DNA of 64,000 nt, taken from contig JAEYNP010000039.1 in NCBI GenBank assembly GCA_023412495.1, positions 186,001 to 250,000 of the forward strand. Direction: 5' to 3'. The notes under the pieces are model-generated. The model made no database searches, was not told the DNA's origin, and was given only the letters and a program-made list of their open reading frames with translations. Each line of letters opens with the position of its first letter. Within the stretch, counting starts at the first letter, position 1. Both the position numbers and the translations under genes were made by a program. Of the stretch, positions 52,257 to 59,725 are shown in pieces. Source of the DNA: Pseudomonadota bacterium. Lineage in GTDB: Bacteria > Desulfobacterota > Desulfobulbia > Desulfobulbales > Desulfocapsaceae.

Positions 52257-52460
52257 TCAACCTCCCCCCACAAAATTCAGCATTTCCAGCACATCTCCCT
52301 GTTCGAGCATCACTCCGGCCCAGTCGTCCTGTTTGACGATCCGGCCGTTATGTTCGACAATCAGGGACCCCGACGCAAGACCCCTGCCGGCCACCAACTC
52401 GGCAATGGAGCACGCCTTCTGCAGCTCTTCCCTGCCATTGATTCGGATCTCTATCTCCAT
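52257..52460 (-). CDS. thiS: Sulfur carrier protein ThiS
   Basis: A 67-residue ubiquitin-like protein ending in NFVGGG, the Gly-Gly tail that ThiF adenylates and a desulfurase then loads with sulfur. It begins MEIEIRINGREELQ and carries ASGSLIVEHNGRIV and DWAGVMLEQGDVLEML. The first gene after the riboswitch leader. Confidence 0.95.
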   Translation of the reverse strand: MEIEIRINGREELQKACSIAELVAGRGLASGSLIVEHNGRIVKQDDWAGVMLEQGDVLEMLNFVGGG

Positions 52461-52483
52461 GGTCCTCCAAGACTCGTAAAAAA

Positions 52484-52593
52484 AGTATCCCCTCCCACTG
52501 CAGAGGGGACTCTTTTCAGTACCCCCTTGAGGGGTATAAGTACCTTCACGAAATTCATTCTTAAAAACAAGAATGAATTTCTAAGGTACTAAA
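52484..52593 (-). repeat. Dispersed hairpin element, copy D (reverse orientation)
   Basis: Reverse complement of copy A through all three hairpins: CCCCTCCCACTGCAGAGGGG, then CAGTACCCCCTTGAGGGGTA and AAGTACCTTCACGAAATTC...GAATTTCTAAGGTACTAA. It lies between the riboswitch terminator and thiS, so every thi transcript carries it. Confidence 0.85.
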
Positions 52594-52594
52594 C

Positions 52595-52633
52595 AAAAAA
52601 GCCGCTTCCCCTTTTCGGGCAAGCGGCTTGAAC
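52595..52633 (-). terminator. Intrinsic terminator of the thi leader (riboswitch-controlled)
   Basis: On the minus strand AAGCCGCTTGCCC pairs with GGGGAAGCGGCTT and ends in TTTTTTGTTT. It follows the TPP aptamer. The aptamer 3' strand GAAGCGGCCTGT can instead pair with ACAGGTTCAAGCCGCTT, which would break the terminator when TPP is absent. Confidence 0.85.
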
Positions 52634-52659
52634 CTGTCATCGCCTTCGGAATCCCTTCC

Positions 52660-52750
52660 GAACAGGCCGCTTCCCTCCGCCGGCATTACCCGGAGCAGGT
52701 TCTTAGGGTTGGAAATCCTCCTCTCAGCGCTTACTTGCACCCCTAGCGAT
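52660..52750 (-). promoter_or_regulatory. TPP riboswitch (THI element)
   Basis: On the minus strand the aptamer reads AGGGGTGC, CTGAGAGGA, AACCCTAAGAACCTG, then CCGGGTAATGCCGGCGGAGGGAAG, all conserved THI-box parts in order and spacing. Binding thiamine pyrophosphate should favour the terminator just downstream and shut off thiSGHFE. Confidence 0.96.
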
Positions 52751-52963
52751 AGATGTTGTCTTAATTGACTGCGGTGTTTTTGTCAACGCATGTCTCAAAG
52801 TCGACGGCCGCGTGACGGAGAATCTTCTGCCTGAAGGCATTGGATACAGGAAAAGACTTGGGGAGGTCGGCGGCGGCACGAAGGCTTTTGTAGTCCCGGC
52901 CTGAAATCTTTCGTTGGTCTTGCAGCGACAAGATGAATAAAATGAGGTGACGAGGCATCGAAA

Positions 52964-53806
52964 ATGCGCATCCTGACGACAATCTCCGGCATCCTACTGT
53001 CATTTGCCCTTTGCTCATGTGGCGCTGGCACATGCGGAAGATATGCATCTCCACAGACTCAGGTGATTACTGAAAGGTATGCAGTAAATATCCTGCGCGG
53101 ATCGGGCACCGAAACACCCGAACCGTCGTGCATCGAAATACGTAAGGAGGGAGTCCCGGTTTTTTCGAAGGAAGGGTTCTATTTCCACATCGGCAGTATT
53201 GCTCAAGGGGATACGGAAACATTGGAATCAACAGATATTACCGGTGACGGACGGGCGGATCTGGTCATTTCAGAATATACCGGAGGGGCCCATTGTTGCC
53301 TGCTGCTTCACATCTTTAAACTGGAACCGAAGTTCAGATATATTCAGTCCATCAATGCCAAACATTCCAACGTGTATTTCCAAAATCTGGACGCTGATCC
53401 TGCCTTGGAATTGGTGATGCAGGACTGGACCTTTGCCTATTGGAACACTGCTTTCGCCGAATCCCCCGCCCCGGAAGTCATCCTGAAGTACAACGGGGGG
53501 AATTATGCAGTATCCCCGGAACTTATGTGGACGCCTCCTCCGGGAACGAAGGAACTCGATGAAATCGCCGCGGGCATCGAATCATCACCCGATTGGCACG
53601 ATACCCCGAAGAAGGTTCCGGTCACGCTCTGGGCGGAAATGCTCGACCTCATCTACACCGGCAATATGTCACAGGCCTGGATTCTCTTCGAAATTTCCTG
53701 GCCGAAGGAAGTGTCAGGCAAGCAGGAATTTCTTAATGCATTCAAAGCGCAACTGGAGTCCAGCCCCTTCTGGAAAGACATCCGGATCCTCAATCGAGGC
53801 GGATAA
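52964..53806 (+). CDS. Exported protein with VCBS/FG-GAP-like segment, function unknown
   Basis: A 280-residue protein with an N-terminal signal (ISGILLSFALCSCGAG); SC at 18-19 could be a lipobox cysteine, so it may be a lipoprotein. The middle has DITGDGRADLVISEYTGGAH, a calcium-binding-type FG-GAP strand, and then WNTAFAESPAPEVILKYNGG. The C-terminal 90 residues are helical. It resembles conserved exported proteins of unknown role. It stands alone after the thi leader on the opposite strand. Confidence 0.8.
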   Translation: MRILTTISGILLSFALCSCGAGTCGRYASPQTQVITERYAVNILRGSGTETPEPSCIEIRKEGVPVFSKEGFYFHIGSIAQGDTETLESTDITGDGRADLVISEYTGGAHCCLLLHIFKLEPKFRYIQSINAKHSNVYFQNLDADPALELVMQDWTFAYWNTAFAESPAPEVILKYNGGNYAVSPELMWTPPPGTKELDEIAAGIESSPDWHDTPKKVPVTLWAEMLDLIYTGNMSQAWILFEISWPKEVSGKQEFLNAFKAQLESSPFWKDIRILNRGG

Positions 53807-53814
53807 ACAGGAGC

Positions 53815-54045
53815 ACGACTCCTGCCTCCGGTTTTTTTGTTGGGGATATGTATGAGCTTCCCTCGTTGTCAGTGAAGCGGTAGCGGAACGGCTGTCGTTG
53901 TCGTAATCGTAATCGAAGTCGTAGTCGCAGCATAGGGCGACTTCTTCCCGCAGATTTCCGTTCAAGGGATCGAAAGAGGCAAACATCCGGTTGCACGTGA
54001 CCAAATTCCATCATCTCTTTGATTACGACAACGACAACAAAGACT
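53815..54045. repeat. Imperfect inverted repeat between convergent genes
   Basis: GTCGTTGTCGTAATCGTAATC (53894 on, given as GTCGTTGTCGTAATC) is mirrored by GATTACGACAACGACAAC (around 54020-54037), about 110 bp apart. The region also holds repeated GTAATC/GTCG units. No gene is seen. It may be a decayed mobile element or a terminator region. Confidence 0.4.
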
Positions 54046-54054
54046 GCGGATTTT

Positions 54055-54690
54055 CTACCCGGAGAAATCGACATCCACCTCTTCCATATTGCGCCCCCGC
54101 TCGATAATCTCTTCCATTTTCGCAACGCAGTCCTCCCCCAGCCGGACCATCTTGCCGATCATGTCGTAGGCGAGGTCGTCCCGGCCCAGGTATTTATCCG
54201 ACTTGGCAAGCAGCTTCTGGCCGAACCGGAGATAGGAGACCAGATCTTCATAGATCTCCTGCCGCTTGCGCTGCTTTTCTCGCTCGGCGCGGATGATCGG
54301 CATGAGTTGCTGAATCACCGCCGCAACCAACGCATCCCTGGGGATCCGCCGCTCCCGCGAAATCTTCTCCAGGATATTCAGCGATCTCTTGCTGAGTACA
54401 AAGGTCTTCGGCCGGGAGGGCTGCTTCCCCTCGTAGTCCCTGCGGACCTTGTCCGCCCGGATCTTCATAAACTCGGCATTGTCGATCAACTGATCGAGCA
54501 ACGCCTTCTGCTGCAGGCCGAATTGTCCGGCGACGATGGCCAGCAGAACTATAATATCCTCTGGCAGGCGGAAGGTCGTCCGGACCGACTGCCGTCCCCG
54601 CAACCGTTCGAGCGAAACCTCAAACTCCGTCTGCTCTTTCGGTCCGTTCTTTTCTCTTTTCAAATCCATATCTTCCTCCCGCCTCGACAA
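54055..54690 (-). CDS. Putative regulator with two ribbon-helix-helix-like segments
   Basis: A 211-residue charged protein. Two stretches look alike: RQSVRTTFRLPEDIIVLLAI (about 33-52, then LQQKALLDQLID) and RPKTFVLSKRSLNILEKISR (about 92-111, then IPRDALVAAVIQQLMP). Each fits strand-helix-helix of the ribbon-helix-helix fold. The C-terminal third is a long helical coil. It is divergent from the hsp20 pair, with a palindrome between them, so it may control them or itself. The fold assignment is by eye. Confidence 0.6.
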   Translation of the reverse strand: MSRREEDMDLKREKNGPKEQTEFEVSLERLRGRQSVRTTFRLPEDIIVLLAIVAGQFGLQQKALLDQLIDNAEFMKIRADKVRRDYEGKQPSRPKTFVLSKRSLNILEKISRERRIPRDALVAAVIQQLMPIIRAEREKQRKRQEIYEDLVSYLRFGQKLLAKSDKYLGRDDLAYDMIGKMVRLGEDCVAKMEEIIERGRNMEEVDVDFSG

Positions 54691-54742
54691 CTCCTTTCGG
54701 GCTCCGGCTTTTTGTCTTCGGTCACTTTTTTCAGTTCATACT

Positions 54743-54759
54743 GTAATTATGAATATTAC
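54743..54759. promoter_or_regulatory. Palindromic candidate operator
   Basis: GTAAT-TATGAAT-ATTAC is a 5-bp inverted repeat with a 7-bp centre, in the AT-rich gap between the ribbon-helix-helix-like gene and hsp20. Ribbon-helix-helix proteins commonly bind such sites. Confidence 0.35.
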
Positions 54760-54821
54760 TGAGTCAATATGCATAGTTATAGTAATTTGGTATTTTAAGT
54801 TTAATTAGTAATTTTTTATTA

Positions 54822-54849
54822 TTGACACAACAATCTTAGTAACTATGTT
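54822..54849 (+). promoter_or_regulatory. Candidate promoter of the hsp20 pair
   Basis: TTGACA (54822-54827) and TATGTT (54844-54849) are 16 bp apart, about 97 bp before the first hsp20 ATG. No CIRCE palindrome or typical sigma-32 promoter was seen. Confidence 0.5.
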
Positions 54850-54945
54850 ATGCTCAACAAGGCTGGATAAAGTAACGGAAATCGAGAAAAAACGGTGCCG
54901 TTTTCGGCATAAGAAGCAAGCACAAACGTCAAAGGAGGAAGGAAA

Positions 54946-55392
54946 ATGTGGACCAGAATGAGTGAATTCGATCGTATGTTCCGGGCCATGGATCTGCTGC
55001 ATTCGCGACTGAACAATATCTTCGAGGATTATGGTCGTTTCCGGCCGGCAATCCCGGCATGGGGCGTCACCGAGGTCGCCCCGCGCACCAACCTGTACGA
55101 TGTGGGCGACCGCCTGGAATTGAAGGTTGAGGTCCCCGGCATCGCCAAAAGCGACCTCGATATCAAAATCCAGGGGAACTACCTCGAAATAAGCGGGAGC
55201 CGCAAGTCGGACATTCCGAAGGGGTACAAGGCGCATCGTGTCGAACGGGGCGAAACGACTTTCACCAGAAGCTTTACCCTGCCTGCCGATGTGGAGGCGT
55301 CGAGGGTGGAAGCTGCCCTGAAGGACGGCATCCTCACCTTGAGACTCCCCAAGATGGAGCAGGCCAAACCCATTCAGATTGCCATCGGCTAA
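54946..55392 (+). CDS. Small heat-shock protein, Hsp20 family
   Basis: A 148-residue chaperone that holds unfolded proteins. The alpha-crystallin domain spans about 45-145: RTNLYDVGDRLELKVEVPGI, then DLDIKIQGNYLEISGSR, TFTRSFTLPADVE and the end signature ALKDGILTLRLPK. AGGAGGAAGG precedes the ATG. First of a tandem pair. Confidence 0.95.
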   Translation: MWTRMSEFDRMFRAMDLLHSRLNNIFEDYGRFRPAIPAWGVTEVAPRTNLYDVGDRLELKVEVPGIAKSDLDIKIQGNYLEISGSRKSDIPKGYKAHRVERGETTFTRSFTLPADVEASRVEAALKDGILTLRLPKMEQAKPIQIAIG

Positions 55393-55424
55393 CAGACTTC
55401 CCATAACAGAAATTGAGGTGAACT

Positions 55425-55805
55425 ATGAACGAGCAGAAAGAACTGACCTTGAAACAGGAGAACCTGAGTGAACGAACCCGACAGCTACCGACGGTGGCGC
55501 CCGAGGTCGACATTCTTGAGAATGAGGAGGAGATCCTGCTGTTCGCCGATTTGCCGGGAGTCAGCAGGGAGGATATCACCGTCAATATCGAAAACGGCCG
55601 GCTGTCCCTGTCGGGTGTGAGAAAAATGGCGGCTTCGGGGGCGACGACCTGGGAAGAATTCGGCGAGGTGGAGTACCGGAGGGTATTTTCGGTTCCGCAG
55701 ACCATCAGTATCGGCAAAGTGGGCGCCGAGCTGAAAGATGGGGTCCTGCGACTCCGACTGCCGAAGGCCGAGTCGGCCAAGCCGCGGCAGATCGAGATCA
55801 AATAG
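55425..55805 (+). CDS. Small heat-shock protein, Hsp20 family (second copy)
   Basis: A 126-residue Hsp20: PEVDILENEEEILLFADLPG, DITVNIENGRLSLSGVR, YRRVFSVPQTIS and ELKDGVLRLRLPKAE. It is shorter at the N-terminus than the first copy, 32 bp upstream, and differs in sequence, so the two may form mixed oligomers. TGAGGTGAAC precedes the ATG. Confidence 0.95.
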   Translation: MNEQKELTLKQENLSERTRQLPTVAPEVDILENEEEILLFADLPGVSREDITVNIENGRLSLSGVRKMAASGATTWEEFGEVEYRRVFSVPQTISIGKVGAELKDGVLRLRLPKAESAKPRQIEIK

Positions 55806-55814
55806 ATTGATAGA

Positions 55815-55911
55815 CCAGAAGTCAGGAAGCCGGAAACCAAAAGCCAGAACATCGTGTCGCCTGACGGCGACCATGAAGTCTGGCTTCTGTCCTCTGATTT
55901 CTGACTTCTGG
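55815..55911. repeat. Nested hairpin element
   Basis: CCAGAAGTCAG (55815-55825) pairs perfectly with CTGACTTCTGG (55901-55911). Inside, AAGCCAGA pairs with TCTGGCTT and GTCGCC with GGCGAC. It lies between the convergent hsp20 and DUF4442 genes and may be a REP-type element that also ends transcription. Confidence 0.75.
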
Positions 55912-55912
55912 A

Positions 55913-56806
55913 TCAGCAGGTGGAGTGGAAAAGCCCCCCGACCGCCGAGCCCTGTTGCACGTATTCGTTGTAGCGGTCTATACCCTCCTGGGTGGCGGCG
56001 ACGACCGTTTCCACCCTCTTTGCATCCAGGAGGGCAAGGGTCTCGGGAGCGATTCTCAACCTGTTCATCCGGCCGGTGGTCAAGATGATCGTCTTGCAGC
56101 CATGGCGAAGAAGTTCCTCCACATCGCCCGGCTGAATGCCCCGGCCGTGATTGGTCCCGTGCTCCGACCAGTCCCATTCCCTGCCGCCGCCGGGCCATAG
56201 CTTGAAGTCCTTGCCAGGGCCGACCCCGTCGATAATCATTTTGCCCCAACCCGATGAGAGGATGCGGGGGGAGTTTTGCGCTGTCCTGTCCATCGACTCC
56301 TCCTTCTCTTGAGCCATCTTCACCCCTTTCTTTCTTATATAAAGCGTCTTCCTGACGCTCGCCACCCGCTCTCCCCGTTCATCGAGGATAGTGACCCGAA
56401 ACCGTTCGAGTACTTTTTCGCCGGAAGCCGCCTTGGCAATGATTTCGGCCAATCGTTGATCCGGCAAATGGAACCGGGCGGTGACCCGGCCCCTGCCCGG
56501 GGTGAGGAAGACGATCTTGGCCGCCGTGTCCCAGACGATGTAGTCCCGGCCGAGATTGCGCATGAGCATCAGCATGAAGAAAGGGTCGGTCATGGAAAAG
56601 AGATTGCCCCCGAAATGGCTGCGCACATAGTTGCGGTTGTACCAGTGAAGCTTCATCACCACCCGGATGGTTCGCCAGTCCGGCGCGATATGCCGTACCG
56701 CGATCCCCGCGCCAAGGTAGGGTGGCCAGAGGTTGATGATCGCTCGAAAGACGCGGGGGTAATCCATCGGGTCAAAGCGCGACAGTCTTGACCGAATTCT
56801 GCCCAT
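55913..56806 (-). CDS. Fusion of DUF4442 (thioesterase-like) and Mth938-like domains
   Basis: A 297-residue protein of two parts. Residues 15-160 match the DUF4442 hotdog type (WPPYLGAGIAVRHIAPDWRT, NYVRSHFGGNLFSMTDPFFM, RVSILDE-like FRVTILDERGERVA). Residues 185-297 match the Mth938/NDUFAF3 type (SSGWGKMIIDGVGPGKDFKL, DVEELLRHGCKTIILTTGRM, LLDAKRVETVVAATQEGIDRYNEY). Both occur alone elsewhere. The linker is charged and no frameshift is evident. Function unknown; it may concern acyl-thioester handling. Confidence 0.82.
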   Translation of the reverse strand: MGRIRSRLSRFDPMDYPRVFRAIINLWPPYLGAGIAVRHIAPDWRTIRVVMKLHWYNRNYVRSHFGGNLFSMTDPFFMLMLMRNLGRDYIVWDTAAKIVFLTPGRGRVTARFHLPDQRLAEIIAKAASGEKVLERFRVTILDERGERVASVRKTLYIRKKGVKMAQEKEESMDRTAQNSPRILSSGWGKMIIDGVGPGKDFKLWPGGGREWDWSEHGTNHGRGIQPGDVEELLRHGCKTIILTTGRMNRLRIAPETLALLDAKRVETVVAATQEGIDRYNEYVQQGSAVGGLFHSTC

Positions 56807-56890
56807 GTTTTTTTCCTCCCCTCATAAGCCACGAGAATAGCTGATCATCGCCTTCACCAGCACATCCGCAGAAAGGCCGTGGACGGCGGC

Positions 56891-58018
56891 TCATCTGTCC
56901 GGCAGAAAGCCGCCGAAGGCGCCGGTATCACTTTTCGTCAGCCCCCCGGCCAGGGTGATGGTCTTGCCCATCTCCACGCCCGCCTGATAGGTGCCGCCAT
57001 AGACCTTCACGCCCCGTGACGATACCCTGCGAAGCCGGGGATAACGCAGACCGACGAAGACCTCCAGCCGCTGTTCCTCGGCCGTGATCAGGGCGCCCGC
57101 CGAAGGCACCGGCACCCGTGCCGCCCTCTGCTCCTTCTGGGCCCGCAGCTTCAGGGAAAAGCCGCGCAGCAGGCCGAGATAATAGCTGTTCTTCTCCGTT
57201 CGGGTACGGCCGCGGAAGTTCCGGCCGTGCTGCGACCAGAGCAGGGCCAGCCGGTTTTCCAGGAAGTGATAGCAGTACTCGGCGATGGCGGTGTTTTCCA
57301 GGGTGCCGAAGAGTTCGATGGTTCGGAACGTCTCGCCGAGGGCCGGATCGTAGAGCTGCGACAGCACCACCCTGACGAGGAAGAATTCCTGCAGGATCGA
57401 GCAGATATGCCGCTGGTAGCCGGCGATCCGCTTCTGTTTTCGATCGATTATCACATAGGCATGCTGCGGTTTTTTCCCCTCGCTGAGCCCCTGCAAGTGG
57501 TATTTCTCCATGAGCTCGCCCGCCTTCTCCATGGCCAGGGCCGCCTCATGCTCATTGGCCGAACGCCCCAGGGCCAGGAGTTTTTCGATCCTGGCGAGAC
57601 ACTTTCTGCCTTGCTCGGAGAGCTTCGAGGGCGCCGCCATCTCCGCCACATGCTCCGGCAGGACCGTCCCCGCCCGGCGGAATTCCGGCAGCACTCCCAA
57701 AAGGTCGCAGGCGCGCTGAAACATCTCGCCGTGGGGGGAACCACCCTGCCCCTGCCACTGACTGCACAGCTGGTGCGCCATCTCGTGCCGCAGGACCTGC
57801 ATGGTCACCGCCCAGGAATGGTTCAGGATGAGGTGCCGGCTGAGGGAAAGCGTCCCGGTGGCCGGCCGCCAGCAGCCGTACGACTGCCGGGAATCGGTGA
57901 TTTCAAAGATCGGCTGGGCAAGGGAAACGCCGCGGCTGGCGCAGATATCGTCAAACTCAAGGTGCAGCTGCTGCAGCCAAAGCTGCTGCAGTCTATCGAT
58001 GCTGTACGTCATTTCCAA
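56891..58018 (-). CDS. SprT-like zinc domain with DUF2786
   Basis: A 375-residue protein. Residues 1-110 are SprT-like with the zinc site LRHEMAHQLCSQW (about 76-88) and a later HGEMFQRAC. Residues 135-375 match DUF2786 (ARIEKLLALGRSANEHEAALAMEKAGELMEKY, RFYLGLLRGF-like NSYYLGLLRGF). SprT-type domains resemble DNA-repair proteases of DNA-protein crosslinks. Start at 58018 or two codons on. Confidence 0.85.
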   Translation of the reverse strand: MEMTYSIDRLQQLWLQQLHLEFDDICASRGVSLAQPIFEITDSRQSYGCWRPATGTLSLSRHLILNHSWAVTMQVLRHEMAHQLCSQWQGQGGSPHGEMFQRACDLLGVLPEFRRAGTVLPEHVAEMAAPSKLSEQGRKCLARIEKLLALGRSANEHEAALAMEKAGELMEKYHLQGLSEGKKPQHAYVIIDRKQKRIAGYQRHICSILQEFFLVRVVLSQLYDPALGETFRTIELFGTLENTAIAEYCYHFLENRLALLWSQHGRNFRGRTRTEKNSYYLGLLRGFSLKLRAQKEQRAARVPVPSAGALITAEEQRLEVFVGLRYPRLRRVSSRGVKVYGGTYQAGVEMGKTITLAGGLTKSDTGAFGGFLPDR

Positions 58019-58198
58019 TCTCCCTTACCTTATGGCAACACCATCTTGTTTCCGTAAACGTTACCATAGCGCTCTTTTCCCCGCCGGACAAGCTCCACCC
58101 GGGTTTGCTCCGGCGATATTGTCTTGATATTCCTTTTGTTGCAGGTATATTGATGAGTTATGCGCCGTATCGAAACCCTTTCCACCAAGTAGGGCTCC

Positions 58199-59524
58199 TT
58201 GAATACACTCAAAAACGCCATCATGATCATTGCGACCACCCACAAGAACACAGATTTCGACGGCCTGGCCTCGGTTATCGCCGCCACCATCCTCTACCCC
58301 GGATGTGTCGGGGTGGTCCCGAAGATGACGAATAAAAACGTCGAGCGTTTCCTCTCGACCCATAAGACGGCCTTCAATCTCATCCTGCCCCACGAGGTCA
58401 AGCACGACAAGGTGAAGAAGCTGATCGTGGTCGATACCGACCAGTGGCAGCGGCTCGACAGGATGGACAAGCTGGCGAAACGCGAGGACCTGGAAATCGA
58501 GGTCTGGGACCATCACATGATGAACGGCGGCGATATTGAGGCCAACTGGTCGTGCAAGGAGCGGATCGGCTCGACCGTTACCCTTTTCGTCCGGGAGATG
58601 AAGAAACGGGGAATCAAACTCACCGCCCTCGACTCCACCGTAATGCTCATCGGCCTATATGAAGATACCGGCCACCTCACCTTTCCCTCGACCAAGGCGG
58701 AAGACGCCCGTGCCGCGGCATATCTTCTCGACAACCACGCCGACCTCAATGTCGCCGGCTTTTTCCTTAATCCGCCCTACGAGGAGAATCAAAAGGAAAT
58801 CCTCTTCGAAATGATGAAGAAGACGGAAAAATACACCATCTCCGGCCATACTGTCGGCTTCAACCATGTCACCCTGGACAAGAAGGTGCCGAATCTGGCG
58901 GCGGTCGTCAATATGTACCGCAAGATCGTCAACGTCGACGCGCTCTTCGTCATCTTCTCGAGCGACGACCGCCACTCCATTATCGGCCGCAGCGGCGTGG
59001 ACGCCATCGATGTCGGTCAAATCCTCTCCATTTTCGGAGGCGGCGGCCACGGCGGGGCCGGTTCGGCAGCGGTGAAGAGCGCCGATGTCTCGGTGGCGGA
59101 GGTGAAGGACAAAATTCTCTCCCTTCTGGCCGCCAAAGGCACGGAGTCCATCCGCATCGCCGACATCATGTCCTTCCCGGTCGTCTCCGTCGGTCCGGAG
59201 ACCCCGATGCGAGAGGTTCAGGCGCTTATGGCCGGCAAGAAGATCCGGGGGGTTATGGTGACCGAGGGAGACAGGATCGAGGGTATAATCGTTCTCTGGG
59301 ATCTCAAGAAAATCAAGAAGGACAGCCAGTGGGACAGTCCGGTGAAGGCATACATGGCCAGGAACATCCTGACCATCGGTCCGGGCGACTCCCCTTCGGT
59401 CGCCGCCCGTATGATGATCGAGAACGATGTCGGCCATCTGCCTGTGGTACAGGACGGCAAGATGATCGGCATCGTCACCCGCACCGACATTCTCACCTAT
59501 TATTACGATCTGTTGCCGGATTAG
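58199..59524 (+). CDS. DHH/DHHA1 phosphoesterase with two CBS domains
   Basis: A 441-residue protein. Residues 1-310 hold DHH and DHHA1 domains: THKNTDFDGLAS, VVDTDQWQR, VWDHHMMN (DHH), GLYEDTGHLTFPST and FGGGGHGGAGSAAV. Residues 320-440 hold two CBS domains (IADIMSFPVVSVGPET, YMARNILTIGPGDS, MIGIVTRTDIL). Proteins of this build usually carry a C-terminal tRNA nucleotidyltransferase domain; here none follows. A TTG at 58199 (AGTAGGG before it) is used; ATG 58223 is an alternative. The stop lies in a repeat element. Confidence 0.9.
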   Translation: MNTLKNAIMIIATTHKNTDFDGLASVIAATILYPGCVGVVPKMTNKNVERFLSTHKTAFNLILPHEVKHDKVKKLIVVDTDQWQRLDRMDKLAKREDLEIEVWDHHMMNGGDIEANWSCKERIGSTVTLFVREMKKRGIKLTALDSTVMLIGLYEDTGHLTFPSTKAEDARAAAYLLDNHADLNVAGFFLNPPYEENQKEILFEMMKKTEKYTISGHTVGFNHVTLDKKVPNLAAVVNMYRKIVNVDALFVIFSSDDRHSIIGRSGVDAIDVGQILSIFGGGGHGGAGSAAVKSADVSVAEVKDKILSLLAAKGTESIRIADIMSFPVVSVGPETPMREVQALMAGKKIRGVMVTEGDRIEGIIVLWDLKKIKKDSQWDSPVKAYMARNILTIGPGDSPSVAARMMIENDVGHLPVVQDGKMIGIVTRTDILTYYYDLLPD

Positions 59525-59628
59525 TACCTTGAAATTCATTCTTACTTTTGAAGAATTGAATTTCAAGGTACTTATACCCCTCAAGGGGGTACTGAAAAGA
59601 GTCCCCTCTGCTGTGGGAGGGATAATAA
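59520..59628 (+). repeat. Dispersed hairpin element, copy E
   Basis: TTAGTACCTTGAAATTCATTC...GAATTTCAAGGTACTTATACC, CCCCTCAAGGGGGTACTGAA and GTCCCCTCTGCTGTGGGAGG match copy A closely. The TAG stop of the DHH-CBS gene is the TAG of the element's first bases, as in copy A. Confidence 0.87.
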
Positions 59629-59663
59629 CCAGCATTATCCGTCCTCGGGACGGGGTGTCAGGC

Positions 59664-59702
59664 TGAAAGAAATGAGGGCGGAGACGGGAGTCCCGCCCTC
59701 CT
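59664..59702 (-). terminator. Candidate terminator of the cytochrome/MtrB operon
   Basis: On the minus strand GAGGGCGG pairs with CCGCCCTC around an 11-base loop and is followed by ATTTCTTTC. It lies 24 bp after the MtrB-like stop. Confidence 0.5.
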
Positions 59703-59725
59703 GTGCTGCGGATCGATAGGCCGGA

